Source: Anaerolineae bacterium (GTDB taxonomy: Bacteria; Chloroflexota; Anaerolineae; Aggregatilineales; UBA2796). Taken from it: a DNA stretch of 64,000 bases. The stretch is from positions 248,001 through 312,000 of the forward strand of contig JAHBVJ010000002.1 in assembly GCA_019637615.1 (NCBI GenBank), given 5' to 3'. Shown here in pieces: positions 19,311 through 26,941 of the stretch. Under the pieces are notes generated by a model. That model was given only the letters and a program-made list of their open reading frames with translations. It did no database searches and had not been told where the DNA came from. Positions within the stretch are counted from its first letter, which is position 1, and each line of letters opens with the position of its first letter. Both the position numbers and the translations under genes were made by a program.

Positions 19311-19343
19311 GAGGACGCATCAACACTGGTTCGTCCTCTTTTT
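19311..19343 (+). terminator. Intrinsic terminator after member C
   Basis: GAGGACG (19311-19317) pairs with CGTCCTC (19332-19338), followed by a run of T. Confidence 0.8.
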
Positions 19344-19482
19344 CGTCAATCCCGCTGCTAACAACCAAAGCCTATACTATAATTTGAAGTGTGTTCACTA
19401 CGGCGTGAACCACAATCGATGATGCCCATCAACTGAGTTTAAGGATGTGATTTTAAGCGTCTAGTGCCGAAAGAAGGTCACG

Positions 19483-21357
19483 ATGCGCACCATAAATCGA
19501 TTTTTTAAGGCTCTGTGCTGCCTAAGTTTTTTCTGCCTCTTATTGCCCACGCACACCGTCCGAGCGGACGCTTCGGCGGATGCCTACACATGGCTGTTCA
19601 GCCAGCAACAAGGGAGTGGACTGCTCGAAAGTTTCGCCGTCACCAGCCCCAACAGTTTGAACGATGTCGCTTTTACCTACGATCAAAGCCTCGCCGTGAT
19701 CGCCTTCCTGCTCAGAAATGACACCACCAACGCCGGGCGTGTGCTGGCTTGTCTGAAACGCTTGCAAGTCAACAAGACGTGGTACACGGCCTACACCTCG
19801 CTTGCCCAGTGTAATGACAGCGTAAAACCGACCGTTTGGGAGTTCAATCGCTTCGTCGGCCCTGTGGTGTGGGTCGCGCTGGCAGTCGGCTACTTTGAAT
19901 ACCGCACGGGCGATATGACGTACCACACGATGGCACTCGATGCGCTGGATTGGGCTTACAGCTACCAGCAGACGGATGGTGGCATCAACGGCGGACTGCA
20001 AGGCGCGACCGCCGTTACATGGGCTTCTACCGAACATAATGAAGATGCATGGGCGGCTTCGGCCTATTTTCGCAGCGCACACTGCGAGAATGCGTCGTTG
20101 GTCAAACGCTTCCTCGACAACGACGTATGGATCAACGCGCCGTCCAACCAGCATTGGATGGGCGGGCGCGGGGATGCCGCCGATCCGCTGGATGTCAACA
20201 CGTGGGGTGTCAGTGCGTTGGGGGCGAACGGACGGCGCCCGTATGCCAATTCGCTTGATTACATCATGGCGCATCATCGCAATACGCAAACAGCAGGCGT
20301 GACGGTAGACGCCTTCGACTTCAATTCCGATCACAACGACATCTGGTTTGAAGGCACGTTTCAAGCGGTAGTCGCGCTCAGGTTAGCGGGTCGCAGCGCT
20401 GATGCGGATCATTTCTATGCCGAAGCGTTGAAAGGTCAGCATCTTTCCGGCGGCGTGCCCTATTCGCTGCTTGGCACCCACAACGGCTATTTTCAAATGA
20501 CGAATTACGAGTCGGTATCGAGCACGGCGTGGTTGATCTTCGCCGCCATGAACTTCAATCCGCTAGGCATTGGCAGTCTGCTGCCTGAAAACAATACGAT
20601 CGGGATTTTCCGGCAGTCCACCGCGACCTTCTATCTACGAAACTGCAACTCGACGGGCTTTGCCGATAGCAGCGTCACCTTTGGCGCATCGACAGATTTC
20701 CCCATCACGGGCGACTGGAACGGCGATGGGAGCGATACCCCCGGTGTGTATCGCACTTCCACAGGTCAATTTTTCCTCACCGATAGCGTGACCAACCCTG
20801 CGGTGCTCCAATACAGTTTTGTCCTCGGCAATCCCAGTGATCAGCCGATTGTGGGCGATTGGGACGGTGACGGCAAAGATGGCGTCGGCGTGTTTCGCCC
20901 CTCTAACGGCCTGATTTACCTCAAGAATAACCTGACGACGGGCTTTGCCGATTTCACGATGGTGCTGGGTGTGCCCGGTGACGTCGGGATCGCGGGCGAC
21001 TGGAACGGTGACGGCAAAGACAGCCCCGGCGTGTATCGTCCTTCGAACCAGCAGTTTTATCTGACGAACAGCATTTGCAACTGCTCGGTGTTCGCGGATG
21101 CACAGCTTGGCCTTGGCATTGCAGGCGATACGCCGTTCGTGGGCGATTGGGATGGCGATGGCAAATCCGGCGTCGGCGTCTATCGGCAGTCTAACGGCCT
21201 GACGTACATCAAGAATGCGCTGATGACAGGCTTCGCGGATACATCGTTTGTGTTCGGCAGTGCCAGCGACTACCCGTTGGCGGGTCATTGGGTCGGCAAA
21301 ACGGCTCCGCTGCCCGCTGCTCCGGCGCTTGAAGCCGCGCCACCATTTCAGCCTTAG
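19483..21357 (+). CDS. Secreted alpha/alpha-barrel-like protein with C-terminal GDWDGDG repeat domain (member D)
   Basis: The 624-residue protein has a signal peptide (cleavage likely after VRA near 28). Residues about 30-365 look like a helical toroid of the six-hairpin type used by glycoside hydrolases and polysaccharide lyases: repeated DAYTWLFSQQ, YDQSLAVIAFL, ALDALDWAYSYQQTDGGI, EHNEDAWAASAYF and STAWLIFAAMNFNPL. The catalytic acids are not certain. The five-repeat domain starts near 371 with no linker, and the protein ends APPFQP. A TATAAT box lies at 19378-19383 and AAGG precedes ATG 19483. Action on an extracellular polysaccharide is inference from fold-like features. Confidence 0.82.
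   Translation: MRTINRFFKALCCLSFFCLLLPTHTVRADASADAYTWLFSQQQGSGLLESFAVTSPNSLNDVAFTYDQSLAVIAFLLRNDTTNAGRVLACLKRLQVNKTWYTAYTSLAQCNDSVKPTVWEFNRFVGPVVWVALAVGYFEYRTGDMTYHTMALDALDWAYSYQQTDGGINGGLQGATAVTWASTEHNEDAWAASAYFRSAHCENASLVKRFLDNDVWINAPSNQHWMGGRGDAADPLDVNTWGVSALGANGRRPYANSLDYIMAHHRNTQTAGVTVDAFDFNSDHNDIWFEGTFQAVVALRLAGRSADADHFYAEALKGQHLSGGVPYSLLGTHNGYFQMTNYESVSSTAWLIFAAMNFNPLGIGSLLPENNTIGIFRQSTATFYLRNCNSTGFADSSVTFGASTDFPITGDWNGDGSDTPGVYRTSTGQFFLTDSVTNPAVLQYSFVLGNPSDQPIVGDWDGDGKDGVGVFRPSNGLIYLKNNLTTGFADFTMVLGVPGDVGIAGDWNGDGKDSPGVYRPSNQQFYLTNSICNCSVFADAQLGLGIAGDTPFVGDWDGDGKSGVGVYRQSNGLTYIKNALMTGFADTSFVFGSASDYPLAGHWVGKTAPLPAAPALEAAPPFQP
20593..21357 (+). repeat. Five-repeat C-terminal domain, copy D
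   Basis: It opens NTIGIFRQS and has four GDW(D/N)GDG motifs and ICNCS in unit 4. The closing strand is LAGHWVG, and the protein ends exactly at FQP. Confidence 0.85.
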
Positions 21358-21379
21358 CTGATGCAATTCGCACCCGCTT

Positions 21380-21407
21380 GAGCGTGGATCGGCGGCGATT
21401 CACGCTC
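21380..21407 (+). terminator. Hairpin after member D
   Basis: An 11-bp stem (21380-21390 with 21397-21407, one G-T pair) has a 6-base loop and no U-tract. Confidence 0.5.
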
Positions 21408-21424
21408 GATAACCCTGTGTGTTG

Positions 21425-21452
21425 TTGTGTTGCGCCTAGTTTCCCATACAAT
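21425..21452 (+). promoter_or_regulatory. Promoter candidate for member E
   Basis: TTGTGT (21425-21430) and TACAAT (21447-21452) are 16 bases apart, about 42 bases upstream of the start codon. Confidence 0.5.
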
Positions 21453-21494
21453 GAAGAAGGCTGAATAAGACTGTATATCGAGAGATGAGGAGTT

Positions 21495-23702
21495 ATGCGG
21501 CTATTTACTTTATCCAAACGGGTGAGCATGTTATTGACCAGCCTCGCGCTGGTCGTTTTGATCATCGGCGGCAGTCCGGGGACACTGAGTCAGGCCGCTA
21601 CTGCACCAGTTCCAGTCTACACAGCCGGCATGATCGTCAGCCGCGCTGGTGAGTTCGAGGCGCTCCGACGCAGCTTCACGGCGGGCGTCATCAAGCGGCT
21701 GATCGTTACCCTGCGCGCGCCGGGGTATCAGGCGGAAGGCACCCTCAGCAATGCAGCGGCGGTACAAAATCAGCGGCGTAATGTGTTAGGCATAAGCAGC
21801 ACGCTGATGTCCCGTCTGAGCAGCGTCAATGCGAGGCTGGTGATCGCTTACGACACCATGCCCATCGCGGTGATCGAGGTGGACGCCAACGCGATCCCGA
21901 TTCTCAGCACTGCGCCGGAAGTCGCCAGCGTAGTCGAGGATACACCGCACCCCGGCGCTGATCTCGGCACCAACAACGTGATCGGCGCGCCGAACGCGTG
22001 GGCACAGGGCTATGACGGCACGGGCTGGGCGGTCGCGGTGGTCGATTCTGGTGTTCAGAAAACACATCCCTTCCTCAGCGGCAAAGTCGTCGCGGAAGTC
22101 TGCTTTTCCAGCGCACAGTTTGGCAGCACCAGCATATGCCCGAATGGACAATCGACCAGCGGCAGCACGCCGGGGCAAAGTGGGGCGGGGTCGGGCGTGA
22201 ACTGCCCCGTGTCGATAGATGGCTGCGCGCATGGGACGCACGTAGCGGGCATCGCGGCGGGCAAGAATTATTCCGGCGGCCCCGGTTATGATGGGGTAGC
22301 GCGGGGAGCCAATATTGTCGCCGTACAAGTCTTCTCGCAGTTCACTGGCTCGAACTGCACCGGATTCGGACACTCGTCCCCATGCGCGTTGTATTGGAAC
22401 AGCGACCTGATCGCCGCGCTGAACTATGTTTACACCACGCTTTCCGCCAGCACACAAATCGCAGCGGTAAATATGAGCTTGGTCAGCACGTTGTACAGCG
22501 GATCGGTCTACTGCAACGACGAACCGATGAAGCCCGCTATCGACAATCTGCGCTCGATCAACATCGCGTCTGTTGTCTCGGCAGGCAATAACGGCTCCAT
22601 CGGCATGACCGCGCCCGCCTGCATCCAGACTGCCATCAGCGTTGGCTCGACCGAAGATAACGACGCGGTGGCCTCGTATTCGAACCGCAACAGCCTGACG
22701 ACTCTGTTCGCACCGGGATCGCAAGTGAACTCGTCCGTTCCCGACAACACCTATGCGGATTACTGGGGTACGTCGATGGCAGCGCCGCATGTGGCAGGTG
22801 CCTTCGCCGTGATGCGCCAAAAACTGCCCACGGCGACCATCGACAAGATCGTCAACATTTTCCGGGGCAAAGGTGTGCCGATCACGACGGACGGCTTCAC
22901 GATCCCGCGTCTGAAGCTCGATACCGCGCTGGCAGACTTCGGCAACCGCGACACCATCGGCATCTTCCGCCGTTCCAACACGACCTTCTACCTGCGCAAC
23001 AGCAACTCGACTGGCGTTGCCGATGAAAGCATCACCTTCGGCGCTTCGACAGATTTCCCGATCACGGGCGACTGGAACGGCGACGGGATCGATACCCCCG
23101 GCGTGTATCGGCAGACGACGGGACAGTTCTTCCTCACCGACAGCACGAGCGATCCGGCGGCGCTCACCTACTCCTTGGTGCTCGGCGTGCCCAACGATCA
23201 GCCGTTAGTGGGCGACTGGAATGGCGACGGCAAAGACAGCGTCGGCGTGTTCCGTCCCTCCAACGGTCTGATCTATCTGCGCAATGCGCTGACGACGGGT
23301 GTAGCCGACTATACGATGGTGCTCGGCGTCCCCGGTGACGTTGGCCTTTCGGGCGACTGGGACGGTGACGGCAAAGATAGCCCCGGCGTCTACCGCCCCT
23401 CGAATCAGGTTTTCTACCTGACGAACAGCATTTGCAACTGCTCGGTCTTTGCCGACGCGCAGCTTGGTCTCGGTCTTGCGGGTGACACGCCGTTCGTGGG
23501 CGATTGGGATCGCGATGGCAAAACGGGCGTCGGCGTGTACCGTCAATCGAATGGCATCACCTATCTCAAGAATGCACTAACGACGGGCTTTGCCGACCTC
23601 TCGTTCGTGTTCGGCAGCGCCAACGACTATCCGTTGGCGGGCTTCTGGGTATCTGTGTCCGCGCCCGGTAGCGAACCCGCGCCAACCTTCCAACCTCAAT
23701 AG
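21495..23702 (+). CDS. Secreted subtilisin-like serine protease with C-terminal GDWDGDG repeat domain (member E)
   Basis: This 735-residue S8 peptidase has a signal peptide (cleavage likely after SQA near 35), a propeptide, and a catalytic triad Asp184 (VVDSGV), His246 (HGTHVAG) and Ser427 (GTSMAAPHV). The five-repeat domain begins near 486 straight after the catalytic domain, without the linker of member B. The tail is APTFQPQ. GAGGAG precedes ATG 21495. The extra loop between Asp and His is Cys-containing (CFSS, CPNGQ, NCPV, GCAHG), suggesting disulfides, as expected outside the cell. Confidence 0.93.
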   Translation: MRLFTLSKRVSMLLTSLALVVLIIGGSPGTLSQAATAPVPVYTAGMIVSRAGEFEALRRSFTAGVIKRLIVTLRAPGYQAEGTLSNAAAVQNQRRNVLGISSTLMSRLSSVNARLVIAYDTMPIAVIEVDANAIPILSTAPEVASVVEDTPHPGADLGTNNVIGAPNAWAQGYDGTGWAVAVVDSGVQKTHPFLSGKVVAEVCFSSAQFGSTSICPNGQSTSGSTPGQSGAGSGVNCPVSIDGCAHGTHVAGIAAGKNYSGGPGYDGVARGANIVAVQVFSQFTGSNCTGFGHSSPCALYWNSDLIAALNYVYTTLSASTQIAAVNMSLVSTLYSGSVYCNDEPMKPAIDNLRSINIASVVSAGNNGSIGMTAPACIQTAISVGSTEDNDAVASYSNRNSLTTLFAPGSQVNSSVPDNTYADYWGTSMAAPHVAGAFAVMRQKLPTATIDKIVNIFRGKGVPITTDGFTIPRLKLDTALADFGNRDTIGIFRRSNTTFYLRNSNSTGVADESITFGASTDFPITGDWNGDGIDTPGVYRQTTGQFFLTDSTSDPAALTYSLVLGVPNDQPLVGDWNGDGKDSVGVFRPSNGLIYLRNALTTGVADYTMVLGVPGDVGLSGDWDGDGKDSPGVYRPSNQVFYLTNSICNCSVFADAQLGLGLAGDTPFVGDWDRDGKTGVGVYRQSNGITYLKNALTTGFADLSFVFGSANDYPLAGFWVSVSAPGSEPAPTFQPQ
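22950..23702 (+). repeat. Five-repeat C-terminal domain, copy E
   Basis: DTIGIFRRS opening, five units, ICNCS in unit 4. One motif is GDWDRDG instead of GDWDGDG. It closes LAGFWVSV and the tail is APTFQPQ. Confidence 0.85.
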
Positions 23703-23729
23703 CGCGGCCTCCCGATTATCTGCGTTCAT

Positions 23730-23760
23730 GTGTGAGGTGAGACACTGTTTCATCTCACAC
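23730..23760 (+). terminator. Hairpin after member E
   Basis: An 11-bp stem (23730-23740 with 23750-23760, one G-T pair) has a 9-base loop and no clear U-tract. Confidence 0.55.
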
Positions 23761-23834
23761 GCAGCATTCCTAGTGCCTCGTTGACGTTGATCGCGATTTC
23801 TCCGCATCATCTACGTGTGATCGGTGGCTGCATA

Positions 23835-23864
23835 TTGACAGCGCCGATCCCTCTCGATTAGACT
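23835..23864 (+). promoter_or_regulatory. Promoter candidate for rimO
   Basis: A perfect TTGACA (23835-23840) and a weaker TAGACT (23859-23864) are 18 bases apart, about 62 bases upstream of the ATG. Confidence 0.5.
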
Positions 23865-23926
23865 TGGCTGCTAGTAAGCGGGTACACCCCAACCGATCAC
23901 CGAGTAGATAAAGCGAACCATCAAGC

Positions 23927-25321
23927 ATGTCAAAACGGCGTAATAACTATTTTCTCCTGTCCCTAGGTTGCAGTAAAAACTCAGTCGATTCCGAGAGCAT
24001 GGCGCAACTGCTCGATAACGCTGGTCTCAGCCGCACGGAAGTCGCTAAAGAAGCTGAAGTGCTGATCGTCAATACGTGTGGCTTCATCAACGCCGCCAAA
24101 GAAGAGAGCATCGGCGCGTTGCAGCAGCTCGCCAAGCACAAAAAGCGCGATCAACTGCTGATCGCGGCGGGCTGTCTCTCTCAGCGCTATGGCAGTGAAC
24201 TGGTCGAGCGTATCCCCGGCTTGGATGGCGTGATCGGCACGCGCCGTTGGATGGACATCGTTGATCTGGTTGGTCGGCTGCGGGCGCGTAAGCATCCTGA
24301 ACCCCTGTACCATCTGCCTACCGATGTCAAGACCGTCGGCAGCGACGAAAAGGGCGCACTGCGCGTATCGGTGCAGGGAGCCAGCGCCTACATCAAGATC
24401 GCGGATGGTTGCCGCCGTCCCTGCGCCTTCTGCGCCATCCCGCTAATCAAGGGCACCGCCGTCAGCCGTCCCATCGAGTCCATCGTGGCGGAAGCGCGTC
24501 AACTGGAGCAGATGGGCGTCAAGGAAGTCATCCTCGTCGCGCAGGACAGCACCGACTACGGGCACGATCTCGGCATGAAAGACGGCCTCGCCACGCTGCT
24601 CGATGAACTCACCACGCAAGTGCCGTCAATGCCGTGGATTCGCATTATGTACGCGTATCCCGGCGCGGTCACGGATCGGCTGATCGAGACGATGGCGACA
24701 CGTCCACAGGTGCTGCACTATCTCGATATTCCCTTGCAGCATGGCAGCCGCCAAACCCTGCTGCGGATGCGCCGTCCCGCCAACATCGACTGGTGTTATC
24801 GTACCGTCGAGAAGATGCGCACCGCCATGCCCGATCTCGCCATCCGCACGACCTTCATCGTCGGCTATCCCGGCGAAACCGATCAGGAATTTGACGAACT
24901 CAAGACCTTCGTGCGCGACCTGCAATTTGATCGCGTTGGCGTCTTTACCTATAGCTTCGAGGAAAACACGCCCTCGGCGGATCAAGCCAATCACGTCCCC
25001 GAAGAGGTCAAGCAGGCTCGCCGCGACGAATTGATGGAGCTTCAACAGAGCATCAGCCTCGCCAAGAATCAGGCGCAGGTCGGCAAAACGATCAATGTGC
25101 TGGTCGAAGGCGAAGGCGTGGTCGAGGAAACGGGTCAGCCGCTGACTATCGCTCGCAGCTACCGTGACGCGCCGGAAATCGACGGCCTCGTGATCCTCGA
25201 TGGCGAAGCGCCGATGGGCGAGATCGTCCCCGTGCGGATCACTGGCGCGATGAACTACGACCTGATCGCCACCGCCGATCTCAACACCATCAACATGAGC
25301 AACATCAGTTTGATCAACTAG
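23927..25321 (+). CDS. rimO: Ribosomal protein S12 methylthiotransferase RimO
   Basis: This 464-residue radical-SAM enzyme adds a methylthio group to the conserved aspartate of ribosomal protein S12. The N-terminal MTTase domain has LLSLGCSKNSVDSE and VNTCGFI, ligands for the auxiliary cluster. The radical-SAM motif CRRPCAFC holds the CxxxCxxC spacing. VGYPGETDQEF and a C-terminal TRAM-like region (about residues 380-450) complete the architecture. The KNSVDSE form favours RimO over MiaB. It is convergent with the acetyltransferase gene and separated by a hairpin. Confidence 0.95.
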   Translation: MSKRRNNYFLLSLGCSKNSVDSESMAQLLDNAGLSRTEVAKEAEVLIVNTCGFINAAKEESIGALQQLAKHKKRDQLLIAAGCLSQRYGSELVERIPGLDGVIGTRRWMDIVDLVGRLRARKHPEPLYHLPTDVKTVGSDEKGALRVSVQGASAYIKIADGCRRPCAFCAIPLIKGTAVSRPIESIVAEARQLEQMGVKEVILVAQDSTDYGHDLGMKDGLATLLDELTTQVPSMPWIRIMYAYPGAVTDRLIETMATRPQVLHYLDIPLQHGSRQTLLRMRRPANIDWCYRTVEKMRTAMPDLAIRTTFIVGYPGETDQEFDELKTFVRDLQFDRVGVFTYSFEENTPSADQANHVPEEVKQARRDELMELQQSISLAKNQAQVGKTINVLVEGEGVVEETGQPLTIARSYRDAPEIDGLVILDGEAPMGEIVPVRITGAMNYDLIATADLNTINMSNISLIN

Positions 25322-25331
25322 TCCCATGTGT

Positions 25332-25361
25332 TGTGCGCAGCGAGTCGCCTCACTGCGCACA
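25332..25361. terminator. Hairpin between convergent rimO and acetyltransferase genes
   Basis: TGTGCGCAG (25332-25340) pairs with CTGCGCACA (25353-25361), with an inner GAG/CTC pairing. It could serve both strands; no strong U-tract is seen. Confidence 0.55.
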
Positions 25362-25367
25362 CACAAA

Positions 25368-26693
25368 CTATCCTAAGTAGATCATCCATGACTCTTGCTT
25401 AGGGAATAACACATTCACCAAATCTGCATCAGCCTCGTTAACTTGCACATCAGGATAAGCGTAGAGCAGCTCATCCAGCGCACGATAGCCGAACAGCAGC
25501 TTCAAAAACACCAGCGGCGGAAACCATGCGCTGATCGTGTCCTCATCCACGTCACCCATTGGCATGTTCGCCGCGTTCACCACCTGCCCCGCCTCGATCT
25601 TGAGCGTCAGTGCTTCCTTGTATAAACTGATCACGACAGCGCGGCTCACGCTGCTGTACATCGAACGCGCCAACCGTCGATTCAAAACGGGAAGAATGTG
25701 TGTTACAAATGCCACCAAATCAGGCACGCGCAGGTACCAGCTTGTCGGTCGTCCGATCGGCACGAGTTGGCGCTGCATGACGTTATAGGCGCGATGAGCA
25801 CGTCCCAACGCCAGCGTGATCCGTGCCAACGCGTCGGGCAACGCCGCTTGCAACGTCGTTTCCGCCAGTGCTTTCACCACGGCTTGCATGATCGGGACAA
25901 GCCTATCCTCATCGATCACACCGAACTCGTTGATGATCACGTTCCCATGTGGATCGTCCTCGTCGCCCCACAGCTTGAAGTACCCGACGATCTGACCATC
26001 GCCACTGAGAACGCTGTAATGCCGCATCTTGATGTCAGAACCCGCGCTGTGTCCCGTCAGGTCAAACCGCCAACGCTTCTCATCCATGACGTTGGTGATC
26101 AGGCGTCCTTTGCGCTGCCGTACATAGATCGATAGCAGCGCCGGAATATCTTCGACCTGTGCCCGCCGGACGAGATAGGCGGATGTGTCCGGGATGACGA
26201 GCGCGCCGTTGCCAAGCCGGAATGCGCGTTGGTTATCCCCATCGAGCGCATATTCATAATCGAATTGCCGATAAAAGTTGGGAATTCCGTTGACGGCTTG
26301 TACTAATTGTCCGTTATTCTTGCTGATCTGGTGCAGCGCTTCCATCACGGCGCTCATCAGGCCGCGCCGTCGATAATCCTTGTGGGTGGCGACGAATTCC
26401 GGCGTCCCGACGCCAAAAGGAAGCTCCTCATACGACCACGTATGACCGATCAAACCTGCTGTTGCTACGATCTGATCACCAGCAGCGGGATCAGTGATGA
26501 TCGCGAAATCCGATGCTTGGGTGGTGGGATGGTTACCCGACATCAGATCGAAAACATTGATGCCAAGTGCTTCGTGCAACCAGTGTGAGACGAACTCGAC
26601 CACGGCTTGCCGATCCTGAAGTGTGGCTTGCCGCAACTGTAGACCGCTGGCTAACGTGCGATTCAACGTGCTTGAAGGTAGCTCGATAGACAT
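25368..26693 (-). CDS. Eis-like GNAT N-acetyltransferase (two GNAT parts plus SCP2-like end)
   Basis: The protein is 441 residues from ATG 26693. The first GNAT part contains LQLRQATLQDRQAVVEF and the acetyl-CoA pyrophosphate loop VATHKDYRRRGLMSAVM. A second GNAT-like part follows (YLVRRAQVEDIPALLSI), and the C-terminal third resembles the SCP2-like domain of Eis proteins, which acetylate aminoglycosides and other amines. I chose ATG 26693 because GAGG sits 9 bases upstream; an in-frame ATG at 26765 would add 24 residues but lacks a ribosome binding site. A 19-codon leader ORF and an RBS-covering hairpin lie upstream, suggesting inducible translation. Confidence 0.85.
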   Translation of the reverse strand: MSIELPSSTLNRTLASGLQLRQATLQDRQAVVEFVSHWLHEALGINVFDLMSGNHPTTQASDFAIITDPAAGDQIVATAGLIGHTWSYEELPFGVGTPEFVATHKDYRRRGLMSAVMEALHQISKNNGQLVQAVNGIPNFYRQFDYEYALDGDNQRAFRLGNGALVIPDTSAYLVRRAQVEDIPALLSIYVRQRKGRLITNVMDEKRWRFDLTGHSAGSDIKMRHYSVLSGDGQIVGYFKLWGDEDDPHGNVIINEFGVIDEDRLVPIMQAVVKALAETTLQAALPDALARITLALGRAHRAYNVMQRQLVPIGRPTSWYLRVPDLVAFVTHILPVLNRRLARSMYSSVSRAVVISLYKEALTLKIEAGQVVNAANMPMGDVDEDTISAWFPPLVFLKLLFGYRALDELLYAYPDVQVNEADADLVNVLFPKQESWMIYLG

Positions 26694-26699
26694 AACAAA

Positions 26700-26765
26700 A
26701 TGCCTCAAATGCCATTGACGACCACGGGCGGAATTCACCCGTGAGCGTGCTATGCATCGAGGCAT
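26700..26765 (-). promoter_or_regulatory. Candidate hairpin sequestering the acetyltransferase ribosome binding site
   Basis: In the minus-strand transcript, ATGCCTC (complement of 26759-26765) can pair with GAGGCAT (complement of 26700-26706), which contains the GAGG ribosome binding site of the acetyltransferase. A nested CACGGG/CCCGTG hairpin lies between. The arrangement resembles translational attenuators of resistance genes; the 7-bp arms are short enough that chance cannot be excluded. Confidence 0.5.
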
Positions 26766-26803
26766 CGTCTAATCAGTACCAACTGAGAGGCGAATGCGAA
26801 AGA

Positions 26804-26863
26804 TCAACGCTTTACGAGGCGAATTCCAAGGACGGAATGATGATAAAAGCACGAATTACACAT
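26804..26863 (-). CDS. 19-residue leader peptide upstream of the acetyltransferase
   Basis: ATG at 26863 follows a perfect AAGGAGG ribosome binding site with a 4-base gap and reads MCNSCFYHHSVLGIRLVKR before TGA at 26804. It lies between a good promoter and the acetyltransferase, with an attenuator-like hairpin downstream. Ribosome stalling here could expose the downstream start; that is inference. Confidence 0.55.
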   Translation of the reverse strand: MCNSCFYHHSVLGIRLVKR

Positions 26864-26899
26864 AATTCCTCCTTCTCGGAATAGCCTCAACGCGACAGT

Positions 26900-26928
26900 A
26901 TTGTGCCCAACGTGGTTGCGGCTGTCAA
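26900..26928 (-). promoter_or_regulatory. Promoter for leader peptide and acetyltransferase
   Basis: On the minus strand TTGACA (complement of 26923-26928) and CACAAT (complement of 26900-26905) are 17 bases apart; the leader ATG follows about 37 bases after the -10 box. Confidence 0.6.
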
Positions 26929-26941
26929 GGCACCGGTAGAG

